Assembly: GCA_002360555.1 (NCBI GenBank)
Contig: DEQS01000055.1
Location: forward strand, 1-9,644
Source of the DNA: Chloracidobacterium sp. UBA3360
GTDB taxonomy: Bacteria; Acidobacteriota; Blastocatellia; Pyrinomonadales; Pyrinomonadaceae
Direction of reading: 5' to 3'
Length of the DNA stretch: 9,644 bases
This document shows, piece after piece, positions 1 to 6,750 of this stretch (positions are counted from its first letter, which is position 1; each line of letters begins with the position of its first letter). The notes beneath the pieces are model-generated. The model was not told where the DNA came from. It saw nothing but the letters and a program-made list of their open reading frames with translations, and searched no databases. The position numbers and the translations under genes are program-made.

Positions 1-2130
1 TTTGTCGCAAATGTCGCTTCGTACAAATCGACCGACGGCGGCAAAACATTTACCGGTTTCAAAGGTGCCCCGGGCGGAGACGATTATCACCGCATCTGGA
101 TCAACCCCGAGCAGCCCGACATTATGCTCTTTGCGACCGATCAAGGGGCGACGATCACCGTGAACGGCGGCGATAGCTGGTCGAGTTGGTACAACCAGCC
201 GACGGCTCAGTTTTATCACGTCATAACCGACAATGATTATCCGTACCGCGTCTGCGGCGGGCAGCAGGAAAGCGGCTCGGCGTGCGTTTCGTCAAGAGGG
301 CGAACAGGGGCGATCGGTGCATGGGATTGGGAAACCGTTGGCGTCGAGGAATATGGTTATGTCGCTCCTGATCCGCTCGATCCGAATATTATCTACGGCG
401 GCAAGCTTACGCGTTTTGACCGAAGAACCCGGCAAGTCCAAAACATCATGCCCGAAGCGATCCGCAGCGGTAAATATCGATATTTACGAACGGCACCGGT
501 GATATTTTCGCCAGTGGATAAACGAACGCTTTATTTCGCGGGAAATGTACTGTTCAAAACGACCACCGGCGGGCAAAGCTGGGATGTCATTTCGCCCGAC
601 CTTTCGCGTGAAAAATGGGATGTGCCCGACAATGTAGGCATTTATAAGACGCCAGAGATGTCCACGATGCCGCGTCGCGGGGTTATTTATACCGTCGCTC
701 CGTCGTATAAAGACATAAATACTATCTGGGCAGGAACGGACGACGGCCTGATCCACATCACAAAAAACGGTGGCAAAACGTGGGTAAACGTGACGCCGCC
801 GGGGCTCAAGTCTTGGGCAAAAGTGTCGCTCATCGACGCCGGGCGTTTTGACGCCAATACTGCATACGCGGCGATCAATACGTTTCGGCTCGACGACCTG
901 CGTCCGCATATTTACCGGACGCACGACGGTGGGAAAACTTGGAAAGAGATCGTTAACGGCATTCCAAATGGCGGTATCGTCAATGCTGTACGCGAAGATC
1001 CTGAACGCCGCGGGTTGTTATTCTGCGGCACCGAACAGGCTGTATATTACTCGATCGACGATGGCGAAAACTGGCAGCCGCTCCGGCTCAATATGCCCGC
1101 AACCTCGATCCGAGATCTGGTCATAAAAGACGATGATCTCGTTGTTGGAACCCACGGGCGTTCGTTTTGGGTACTCGATGACATTACGCCGCTCCGGCAG
1201 ATCGGCTCTGAGACGCAAGGGCAACCCGCTCGGCTGTTCACGCCGCAGCTTGCGACCCGCGTCAAGCGCAGCCTCCACACCGAAACACCGTTCCCACCTG
1301 AGGAACCCGCCGGGCAAAATTCGCCGGACGGAGCGATCATCAATTACTATTTAAGGTCACCGTCAAAAACGCCGATCGTGCTTGAGATAACCGATGTGCT
1401 TGGCAATCTCGTGCGGCGTTTTACGAGCGAGGACAAGCCGCTCGACGTAAATCTCAAGCGAGTAAATCCACCAGAATATTGGATACGCCCGTTCCAGCCG
1501 TTAAAGAACGAAGCCGGCATGCAGCGTTTCGTCTGGGACCTGATGTACGCAAATCCGCCGTCGGACAACTACGACCTGCCGATCTCAGCGATCGTGAGGG
1601 ACACGCCATGGACGCCGCAAGGGCCGGCCGTTATGCCGGGGCTGTATATGGTCAAGCTGACGGTCGACGGCAAATCGTTTAACCAGACGCTCAAGGTGCG
1701 GATGGACCCGCGTGTAAAGACCACGCCGCTGGGTATCAAACAGCAGTTTGACCTGTCAATGCAAGCCTACAAAGGCATTCAACGTGTTGCTGATATGACT
1801 GCGTCGGTAAAGAAATTCTCAGCCGACATAGCCAAACTCCGCACACTCGCCCTGATGACGGACGCTCAAAAAGCACGGCTCGATATGATCGAATCCAAGA
1901 TCAAACTGCTCAACGACGGTACGCCTCAAAAGCCTGGAACACCTGTTGCCGTCAGCGATTTTCCGCTCGGCCGTCTCGGCGGGGCATTTACGCAGTTGCT
2001 TGACCTACTCCAGGACGCAGATGTCGCCCCGAGCACCCAAGCTGTCGCCGCAAGCAAAGATCTGCAAGCTGCGCTCGCCAAAGCCGAGATCGCTTGGAAA
2101 GAGATCACAGATATGATGGCTCCGAAATAA
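1..2130 (+). CDS. Secreted Asp-box (BNR/VPS10-like) beta-propeller protein, 5'-partial
   Basis: The frame is open from base 1, so the gene starts upstream and the ATG at 124 is only an internal methionine. 709 residues are visible. Six Asp-box-like motifs of the S/T-x-D-G-G-x-T/S-W type can be seen: STDGGKTF (28-51), TVNGGDSW (157-180), TTTGGQSW (559-582), ITKNGGKTW (757-783), RTHDGGKTW (916-942) and SIDDGENW (1051-1074). These mark blades of a sortilin/BNR-type beta-propeller, which seems to end near VVGTHGRSFWVLDD (about 1141-1182). After it comes a proline-rich linker, then a beta-rich segment around 1340-1710 containing MPGLYMVKLTVDG, like an FlgD/Ig-type domain, and a helical C-terminal tail. 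Proteins with this layout are often annotated as glycosyl hydrolases, usually about 1,000 residues long and exported, and are common in Acidobacteriota. Asp boxes are structural and do not prove catalysis, so the substrate is unknown. Any signal peptide lies outside the window. The gene is convergent with the decarboxylase, 56 bp away. Confidence 0.88.
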   Translation, partial: FVANVASYKSTDGGKTFTGFKGAPGGDDYHRIWINPEQPDIMLFATDQGATITVNGGDSWSSWYNQPTAQFYHVITDNDYPYRVCGGQQESGSACVSSRGRTGAIGAWDWETVGVEEYGYVAPDPLDPNIIYGGKLTRFDRRTRQVQNIMPEAIRSGKYRYLRTAPVIFSPVDKRTLYFAGNVLFKTTTGGQSWDVISPDLSREKWDVPDNVGIYKTPEMSTMPRRGVIYTVAPSYKDINTIWAGTDDGLIHITKNGGKTWVNVTPPGLKSWAKVSLIDAGRFDANTAYAAINTFRLDDLRPHIYRTHDGGKTWKEIVNGIPNGGIVNAVREDPERRGLLFCGTEQAVYYSIDDGENWQPLRLNMPATSIRDLVIKDDDLVVGTHGRSFWVLDDITPLRQIGSETQGQPARLFTPQLATRVKRSLHTETPFPPEEPAGQNSPDGAIINYYLRSPSKTPIVLEITDVLGNLVRRFTSEDKPLDVNLKRVNPPEYWIRPFQPLKNEAGMQRFVWDLMYANPPSDNYDLPISAIVRDTPWTPQGPAVMPGLYMVKLTVDGKSFNQTLKVRMDPRVKTTPLGIKQQFDLSMQAYKGIQRVADMTASVKKFSADIAKLRTLALMTDAQKARLDMIESKIKLLNDGTPQKPGTPVAVSDFPLGRLGGAFTQLLDLLQDADVAPSTQAVAASKDLQAALAKAEIAWKEITDMMAPK

Positions 2131-2186
2131 CAGGGTGAGAACCAAAAATTATGAGCTTTGAAATATGACTGATCTTCTAAGCCGTT

Positions 2187-3554
2187 TCAGGCCATCGTCG
2201 CAAGGATGTCCGCGATGTCCTTTTCCGTTGTGTCCGGATTGATAAAGCAAAACCGGGAGACGGTTTCCCCACCAGCCCTCGTCTTGGTTGGAGCTACCAA
2301 CGCGAAACCAGACTTATGGTTGTCGTATGTCCACGCTCTGTAGTCTTCGGGTGACCATCCCAATCTGCGAAACAAAACGCACGAAAGGCTGGGCTCGCGT
2401 ACGAGTTCCGTATAGTCGGTTTCGGAGATCAACCTTCCCGCGATCTGCGCCAACTCGATCCCGCGTTCGATAGCCGTTTCGTACCTGTCCGTACCGTGCA
2501 TTGCCAATGAGAACCAAAGCGGAAGTCCTCGCACCCGCCGTGTGAGTTGTATCTGATAGTCCGAGGGATTAAACCCGCGAGCCCCTTCGTCGCTGAAAAT
2601 ATCCAGATACGAACCTTCTTGCCCGTGAGCTTTTTTTGCGAGATTGGGGTCGCGGTAAATGACCGCACCACAATCATATGGCGAAAAAAGCCACTTGTGC
2701 GGGTCAATCGTGACACTGTCGGCTTTTTCGATTCCGTTAAATAGATGCCGCACCGAACGGACCGCTAACGCACCGCCTCCGTATGCGGCGTCTACATGAA
2801 ACCAGATTTTTTCGGCCTCGCATACCGCGGCAATGCCGGCAAGATCGTCGATAATGCCGGCGTTGGTGGTTCCGCCCGTCGCAATTACAGCAAAGATACG
2901 TTGGCGGTCATCCGGCGTCATATTAGCGATGGTTTCGGCAAGTATGCCACCCTCAAATCGATCCTCTGTTTCAACTAGAAGCACGTCGGCATCGATCACC
3001 TTTGCCATAGCCTTGATCGACGAATGGGCCCCGTTCGACGTGATCACGATGCCCCGCTGGTTAGCCCGCCTGTCGTCCTGGCTGCGCCAATATTCCCGGG
3101 CGGTGACCATTGCCGAAAGATTTGCTTCGGTGCCGCCGCTTGTAAAAACACCGAACGTCCCCTCCGGCATCCCTGTTAGCGAAACGAGCCATTCCATTGC
3201 CTGATTTTCTGCGAAAATACACCCTGCCCCCTCAAGCCAAAATGCTCCGTGCACACTCGTTGCCGACGTAACTAGATCGAACATTACGGCAGCCCGTGTC
3301 GGCGATGCGGGAACGAACGCAAGGTGCCGCGGATGGTCGATCGAGACGCTCGCTTTGACCAGAACGTCGCGAAAAAGAGCGAACGCCTTTTCGCCGCCGA
3401 TGCCCGCAGGCGTGACAGTCTCACCGACCAGAGCCTTTAGCTCTTCGGCGGTTTTGGGAAAACCGAGCTTCGGGTCCGTATCGGATATTCGGGCAATGGC
3501 ATATTTAATGACGTCCAACGACATTTCCACGAGATCGAGATCTACATTGTGCAT
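2187..3554 (-). CDS. PLP-dependent group II amino-acid decarboxylase
   Basis: The product is a 455-residue member of the pyridoxal-phosphate group II decarboxylase family (aromatic amino acid / glutamate / tyrosine decarboxylases), expected in the cytoplasm and removing the alpha-carboxyl group of an amino acid. Family marks are in order: HPRHLAFVPASP near residues 74-85, the phosphate-binding SGGTEAN (139-145), the cofactor-stacking His177 in SNGAHSSI, Asp255 in HVDAAYGG, which should contact the pyridine nitrogen, and the Schiff-base Lys287 in DPHKWLF. The length is normal for the aromatic decarboxylase branch, and all key residues are present, so it should be active. The substrate cannot be read from sequence: aromatic amino acids are the best guess, with glutamate or another amino acid possible. 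The ATG at 3554 has no clear Shine-Dalgarno sequence. An 82-bp gap separates it from the DUF7009-like gene upstream on the same strand, so co-transcription is possible but not shown. Confidence 0.92.
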   Translation of the reverse strand: MHNVDLDLVEMSLDVIKYAIARISDTDPKLGFPKTAEELKALVGETVTPAGIGGEKAFALFRDVLVKASVSIDHPRHLAFVPASPTRAAVMFDLVTSATSVHGAFWLEGAGCIFAENQAMEWLVSLTGMPEGTFGVFTSGGTEANLSAMVTAREYWRSQDDRRANQRGIVITSNGAHSSIKAMAKVIDADVLLVETEDRFEGGILAETIANMTPDDRQRIFAVIATGGTTNAGIIDDLAGIAAVCEAEKIWFHVDAAYGGGALAVRSVRHLFNGIEKADSVTIDPHKWLFSPYDCGAVIYRDPNLAKKAHGQEGSYLDIFSDEGARGFNPSDYQIQLTRRVRGLPLWFSLAMHGTDRYETAIERGIELAQIAGRLISETDYTELVREPSLSCVLFRRLGWSPEDYRAWTYDNHKSGFALVAPTKTRAGGETVSRFCFINPDTTEKDIADILATMA

Positions 3555-3636
3555 ATTTCAAGTTCGAGACAACGAGCCGTTAAGCTCATGGTAATTGTTT
3601 GATCTAAAAGATCGCAACAAGCGCATCTTGGTGCGG

Positions 3637-4017
3637 TCAACAGGCATCGTCGCCTTTGGGATGAGGATATCGGTCAGACTGATCTTCGTCGTTGTGGGCA
3701 TTCAGACAGACAAAATCCTTTTCGATCAATATCTTGATTTCGGTTTGTTCGTCCGCCATAAAGGTTCCGGCAAGGCTAACCTCGTCCGTGTTGACCCAAT
3801 GATCAGCCTCTGAGGGAGGGACGCTGACCCTGATCGTTCCGTCAGTAAACGAGGCCGTAAACCTATTTTCGGTCGCCGTTTCAAGCAAGTAACCAAATTC
3901 TTTTTCTTTTAGGCCAAACTGCACCTTGTCACCAATAGTTCCCGTTCGACCAAAAGTTTCTACTTCGGAGCGGCCTAAACGAAAACGAAGAGAGTTTCCT
4001 CTAATTCTGAGTTTCAT
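3637..4017 (-). CDS. DUF7009-like small conserved protein
   Basis: A 126-residue soluble protein with no signal peptide or membrane segment. The N-terminus MKLRIRGNSLRFRL, the following GRTGTIGDKVQFG stretch and the acidic end carrying DEDQSDRYPHP match my memory of the uncharacterised DUF7009 family, whose members begin MKLRIRGNSLRLRL-like. This is recall, not a search. The pattern looks like a mostly beta-strand fold with a single conserved-looking Cys in DFVCLN. No catalytic motif is evident and the function is unknown. It is divergent from mobA across 135 bp, which leaves open a link to molybdenum cofactor use. Downstream on the same strand, 82 bp away, lies the decarboxylase. The start at 4017 has no strong Shine-Dalgarno sequence, but the family-like N-terminus begins exactly at this methionine. 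Confidence 0.75.
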   Translation of the reverse strand: MKLRIRGNSLRFRLGRSEVETFGRTGTIGDKVQFGLKEKEFGYLLETATENRFTASFTDGTIRVSVPPSEADHWVNTDEVSLAGTFMADEQTEIKILIEKDFVCLNAHNDEDQSDRYPHPKGDDAC

Positions 4018-4053
4018 GATCTAGTTCTCAACAACGATGTCTAGTATTAGAAT

Positions 4054-4083
4054 TTAGCATTAAGTCCGTTTTTCGAATATGAT
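4054..4083 (+). promoter_or_regulatory. Possible sigma-70 promoter for mobA
   Basis: In the 135-bp divergent gap, TTAGCA (4054-4059, four of six matches to TTGACA) is followed after 18 bp by TATGAT (4078-4083, five of six matches to TATAAT). It points toward mobA and would give a leader of about 60 nt. This is a by-eye match in an AT-rich stretch, so chance occurrence is quite possible. Confidence 0.25.
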
Positions 4084-4152
4084 TTGAGTCACTTACTCCG
4101 GCACCTTTGGATGAAGTAGAGCGATGAACATATATTTGAGACTACAGTGGTT

Positions 4153-4794
4153 ATGATCGAAGGTTTTGTTTTGGCCGGCGGCCAAAGCCGGCGAATGGGT
4201 CAGAGTAAACCAACCTTGCTGCTAGGCGGCAAAACACTCCTTGACCGTGCGGCCGGAGAGTTGTATCGGATAGCTGACCCTGTATTCGCGGTCGGCAACT
4301 TTACAACCGATGTCACCTCTTTGCCAATAATAGAGGACGAACTCGTCGCGGCAAACGCGAGGGGTGCCATAATTGGACTTTATACAGCTCTATTTCACGC
4401 AAAAACCGAATGGGCGGCCATACTCGCTTGCGATCTCCCGTTTGTAAATGGGGAATTGCTGACCAGAATGATGTCAGTGGTCGAGCAATTCGCAGACTCG
4501 CAGGACATTAGTGCTGACGCTGTTTTCGCAGAGCAGCCCGATGGACGCATCCAACCGCTTTGTGGACTTTTCCGTCCCCGCATTTGTTTACCCGAGGTCC
4601 TGAAAATGATAAATGAGGGCAATTGGAGGCTGCAAGATCTAGCAACCCGACTAAATACCCGGATCCTAAGATCCGCCGAGTACGAAGATCTACCGGGAGC
4701 GAACCATTTTTTCTTAAATGTGAACAATCCTGACGATTACCTAACCGCCATTGAATATGAAAACACATATCCAACTAAGGACCAGGTTAACTGA
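4153..4794 (+). CDS. mobA: Molybdenum cofactor guanylyltransferase
   Basis: MobA transfers GMP from GTP to molybdenum-molybdopterin, making the guanine dinucleotide form of the cofactor in the cytoplasm. The protein begins with the diagnostic nucleotide-binding loop LAGGQSRRMGQSK (residues 7-19 from the ATG). LACDLPF follows near residues 92-98, where Asp94 is the expected metal ligand, and a downstream segment reads QPLCGLFRP, as in other NTP-transferase family members. Length (213 residues) is normal. A GTG at 4147 lies two codons upstream in frame. I prefer the ATG at 4153 because the nucleotide-binding motif then sits at the usual distance, although neither start has a good ribosome site. 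The loop that is usually GPLxG reads GAIIG here. CTP- or other NTP-transferase relatives (MocA type) are the main alternative. No other cofactor-synthesis gene or molybdoenzyme lies in the window. Confidence 0.87.
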   Translation: MIEGFVLAGGQSRRMGQSKPTLLLGGKTLLDRAAGELYRIADPVFAVGNFTTDVTSLPIIEDELVAANARGAIIGLYTALFHAKTEWAAILACDLPFVNGELLTRMMSVVEQFADSQDISADAVFAEQPDGRIQPLCGLFRPRICLPEVLKMINEGNWRLQDLATRLNTRILRSAEYEDLPGANHFFLNVNNPDDYLTAIEYENTYPTKDQVN

Positions 4795-4831
4795 GCCAAA
4801 AGAAAAATATTTGGTGGAAATTTAAGTGGGA

Positions 4832-4859
4832 TAAAAATAGGGACATTCACAAATGCCCC
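4832..4859 (-). terminator. Rho-independent terminator of tRNA-Val
   Basis: Read on the minus strand, GGGGCATT (4859-4852) pairs with AATGTCCC (4847-4840) around a 4-nt loop, with one G-U pair. It is followed at once by a T-rich run, TATTTTTAT. The stem begins 16 nt past the encoded CCA of the tRNA, as expected for its terminator. On the plus strand no T-run follows, so it does not look like a terminator for mobA. Confidence 0.7.
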
Positions 4860-4875
4860 TAACTTATCCAAAAAC

Positions 4876-4950
4876 TGGTGCCGTCTACAAGATTTGAACT
4901 TGTGACCTATCGCGTGTGAAGCGAGTGCTCTACCACTGAGCTAAGACGGC
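4876..4950 (-). tRNA. tRNA-Val (anticodon CAC), CCA encoded
   Basis: The minus strand folds into a complete cloverleaf. The acceptor arm GCCGTCT (4950-4944) pairs perfectly with AGACGGC (4886-4880), followed by discriminator A and an encoded CCA (4878-4876). The D arm is GCTC/GAGC with loop AGTGGTA. The anticodon loop is TTCACAC, giving anticodon CAC, which reads the valine codon GUG. The T arm is ACAAG/CTTGT with loop TTCAAAT. The anticodon stem CTCGC/GCGAT has a C-U mismatch at its first pair (27-43), and the other four pairs are Watson-Crick. The gene is 75 nt including CCA. It lies 79 bp downstream of the pilin gene on the same strand, and that gap is filled by a repeat, so the promoter is not obvious. 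Its 3' side carries an intrinsic terminator. Confidence 0.95.
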
Positions 4951-4955
4951 GGGAT

Positions 4956-5031
4956 AGTGAATAGTGAATAACTAATAGTGAACAGTGCGGAATTTCTTTA
5001 ACTGTTCACTATTCACTGTTGGTTGTTCACT
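4956..5031. repeat. Inverted pair of 7-bp tandem arrays (heptad repeats)
   Basis: The left array (4956-4983) is four heptads: AGTGAAT, AGTGAAT, AACTAAT, AGTGAAC. The right array (5004-5031) is four heptads in the opposite orientation; read on the minus strand they are AGTGAAC, AACCAAC, AGTGAAT, AGTGAAC. The inner parts form a perfect 13-bp stem (4974-4986 with 5001-5013) and a 14-nt loop. Each array carries one degenerate heptad. The right end overlaps the pilin stop codon (TAG, 5032-5030) and helps create a tandem TAG-TGA stop. There is no T-run after the stem on either strand, so it is not a standard terminator. Confidence 0.9.
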
Positions 5032-5509
5032 AAATAGATGGATCATCCGCCTTGGCGGGGCGATTTTCGTCGGTTGCTTTGATCGAACTGAGGCTCGAAT
5101 CGGTGTAATAATGCCGCGTTCCGGTTGCGGTTACTCCGTCGGCAACTTGCGGGTCAGCGACTATGGAATAGAAACCGGGTTTAGTTGCGGACGCCGGTTC
5201 CACGGTCATTGTGAAGATATAGCCGTTCACGACCGGGCTTTCACCTTTAAATTTTTCATCGAGGCTAACCTTTGCGATCAGCTCGTCAAATGTGGCAAAG
5301 CTGCCCTTGTTTCGCGACGCGTATTGGGCCTGAAACTTGCGGATATTGTCGATCGATTGGGCCGCAGCGGTTTCGTTGCCGGAGCGGATGACCGCCTGCC
5401 ACGCGATCGTGCCGACGCCGATGAGCAGGCCGATGATCGCGATAACGATCATTAATTCGATAAGGTTAAATCCGCGTTGGTCCTTAAAACGTGATCTGTA
5501 ATTCTTCAT
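5030..5509 (-). CDS. Type IV pilin-like / type II pseudopilin protein
   Basis: A 159-residue class III signal-peptide protein. A 13-residue basic leader (MKNYRSRFKDQRG) is followed by FNLIELMIVIAIIGLLIGVG, the classic prepilin N-terminus. Prepilin peptidase should cut between Gly13 and Phe14, leaving N-methyl-Phe at position 1 and the invariant Glu at position 5 of the mature protein. The hydrophobic alpha-1 helix runs to about residue 40, followed by a helix with AAAQSIDNIRKFQAQYASRNKGSF and a small beta-rich head. There are no cysteines, so no disulfide loop. The protein would sit in the inner membrane and polymerise into a pilus or a secretion pseudopilus. No other pilus or secretion gene is nearby, so major pilin, minor pilin and pseudopilin cannot be told apart. 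AAGGTG (5526-5521) lies 11 nt before the ATG as a plausible, rather distant ribosome site. The stop is doubled, TAG-TGA. Confidence 0.9.
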   Translation of the reverse strand: MKNYRSRFKDQRGFNLIELMIVIAIIGLLIGVGTIAWQAVIRSGNETAAAQSIDNIRKFQAQYASRNKGSFATFDELIAKVSLDEKFKGESPVVNGYIFTMTVEPASATKPGFYSIVADPQVADGVTATGTRHYYTDSSLSSIKATDENRPAKADDPSI

Positions 5510-5605
5510 ATAATTGCTTACACCTTTCCCGTTTTCAACACGAAAAGATATTGATTAAGTTTCAAAAGTTTAGATGGTTTTGCGGCGAAATTCAATTCCC
5601 GTTCC

Positions 5606-5663
5606 GAGTCCCGCCTTTAGGCGGCACCTTACCTACAGGGAAAGCCGCCTAAAGGCGGGATTC
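5606..5663. repeat. REP-like GC-rich extragenic palindrome
   Basis: CCCGCCTTTAGGCGGC (5610-5625) is the exact reverse complement of GCCGCCTAAAGGCGGG (5644-5659). Four more pairs outside it (5606-5609 with 5660-5663, one G-U) extend the stem to 20 bp, with an 18-nt loop. Each half is also a small hairpin by itself (CCGCC/GGCGG around TTTA or TAAA), so the unit can form one long stem or two short ones, as in paired REP elements. It lies between the divergent pilin and moxR genes. No T-run follows on either strand. Confidence 0.85.
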
Positions 5664-5706
5664 CAAACTTTGCAACTTTTTTGTACGTCGGTGGTTTGTT
5701 ATCGGG

Positions 5707-5712
5707 TAGAAT
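5707..5712 (+). promoter_or_regulatory. Possible -10 element for moxR
   Basis: TAGAAT matches five of six positions of TATAAT and lies 34 bp before the ATG at 5747. TTGTAC at 5681-5686 is the nearest -35-like hexamer, but the 20-bp spacing is too long for a good sigma-70 promoter. If this box is used, transcription would start near 5719 and would exclude the upstream in-frame TTG at 5681 as a start codon. Confidence 0.2.
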
Positions 5713-5746
5713 AAATTTGCGGTGCGAAACGCCGCGTATTGCTTTA

Positions 5747-6745
5747 ATGAGAGATTGGATAGGCACAGAAGCTGAAAACGCGGGTAAGGATATCGTCCTA
5801 GGGACTGACGTTTCGGGCAAGATCGCCGGGCTGCAGGCCGCCGTCGAGAGCGTCATCAAGGGCAAGTCTGAGACGGTCAAATTTGCCTTGATAGCGGTAT
5901 TGGCTAAAGGCCATTTGCTGATCGAGGACGTGCCCGGTATCGGCAAAACGACGCTTGCAAACGCTTTGGCGCGCGCTCTTGAGATGTCGTTTCACCGTAT
6001 CCAGTTCACCTCAGACCTACTGCCGTCCGATATGCTGGGATTGTCGGTCTTTAACCAAAAGAGCGGTGATTTTGAATGGAAGGCTGGACCGATCTTTTCG
6101 AATATCGTGCTCGCCGACGAGATCAACCGTGCGACCCCAAAAACACAATCCGCCCTGCTCGAAGCAATGGCCGAGGAACAGGTCACCGTCGAAGGCGTGA
6201 CGCGGCGTTTGCCGAGACCGTTTATGGTTGTGGCCACGCAAAATCCGTCAGAGCACCACGGCACATATCCGCTGCCCGAATCACAGCTTGACCGTTTTAT
6301 GCTGCGGCTCCACATCGGCTATCCGGCCCTCAATGACGAACGCAGCATACTCCGCGACCGCGAATCCGCCGACCCGCTCAATGCCGTCGAGGCCGTAATG
6401 TCGCAGGCCGAACTGCTTGAGATACAAGCACTTGTGGCCGACGTGCGGTTTGACGGCGCGCTTCTCGATTATCTGCTACAGATCGTCGATCTGACACGTA
6501 AACACGAAATGCTCGAGCTTGGCATCAGCCCTCGCGGATCGCTCGCACTGTTTCGTTCGGCACAAGCACTCGCGTTTATCGAGGGCCGCGATTACTGCAT
6601 CGCTGACGACATCAAACGCCTAGTAATGCCGTGTTTCGCCCATCGCCTGATCGTCGCTTCGCGCGGGGCAAATCTCCGTCATCGAACCCGAGAGGCCGAG
6701 CAGATATTACAAGACATCTTGCAACAAGTCACTGTGCCTATCTAA
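5747..6745 (+). CDS. MoxR-family AAA+ ATPase
   Basis: A 332-residue cytoplasmic AAA+ ATPase of the MoxR class, thought to act as a chaperone that remodels or activates partner proteins such as DUF58 and vWA-domain proteins. Motifs from the ATG at 5747: Walker A VPGIGKTTL (Lys67), Walker B IVLADEINR (Asp124, Glu125), sensor 1 VVATQNP (Asn166), the MoxR stretch GTYPLPESQLDRFM (172-185), and sensor 2 in GISPRGSLAL (Arg263). All catalytic residues are intact. The reading frame is open back to a TTG at 5681, but those 22 extra residues look unlike the family and may fall before the transcript start, so I chose the ATG, although it lacks a clear ribosome site. The gene for its usual partner, a DUF58 protein, follows after 90 bp filled by a strong inverted repeat. 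Confidence 0.93.
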   Translation: MRDWIGTEAENAGKDIVLGTDVSGKIAGLQAAVESVIKGKSETVKFALIAVLAKGHLLIEDVPGIGKTTLANALARALEMSFHRIQFTSDLLPSDMLGLSVFNQKSGDFEWKAGPIFSNIVLADEINRATPKTQSALLEAMAEEQVTVEGVTRRLPRPFMVVATQNPSEHHGTYPLPESQLDRFMLRLHIGYPALNDERSILRDRESADPLNAVEAVMSQAELLEIQALVADVRFDGALLDYLLQIVDLTRKHEMLELGISPRGSLALFRSAQALAFIEGRDYCIADDIKRLVMPCFAHRLIVASRGANLRHRTREAEQILQDILQQVTVPI

Positions 6746-6750
6746 GAATT

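Noticed and set aside
124..126. ATG as the start of the Asp-box gene
   Set aside because: The frame is open to base 1 and contains another Asp box upstream (28-51), so the true start is outside the window.
484..924. Minus-strand open frame of 146 codons inside the Asp-box gene
   Set aside because: It is antisense to a clear coding region with Asp-box motifs, is Arg-rich, and resembles no protein family.
2833..3204. Plus-strand open frame of 123 codons within the decarboxylase
   Set aside because: It is Ser/Arg-rich and antisense to the PLP-binding core of a well-supported enzyme.
3555..3636. Regulatory RNA or operator between the DUF7009-like gene and the decarboxylase
   Set aside because: Only two 4-bp hairpins (GATC and GAGC/GCTC) are present, which is expected by chance.
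4796..4814. Terminator for mobA (CCAAA/TTTGG hairpin)
   Set aside because: There are only five weak pairs and no T-run follows.
4974..5013. Intrinsic terminator for the pilin gene
   Set aside because: The stem is strong but AT-rich, and the minus-strand sequence after it has no T-run.
4956..5031. CRISPR array
   Set aside because: The units are 7 bp, contiguous and in two orientations, with no spacers.
4985..5455. Plus-strand open frame of 156 codons
   Set aside because: It lies antisense to the pilin gene, which has a perfect prepilin signature, and its own translation shows no recognisable family.
5681..5746. TTG-initiated 22-residue extension of MoxR
   Set aside because: The residues look unlike the family and a -10-like box at 5707 would place the transcript start inside it; the ATG at 5747 is preferred.
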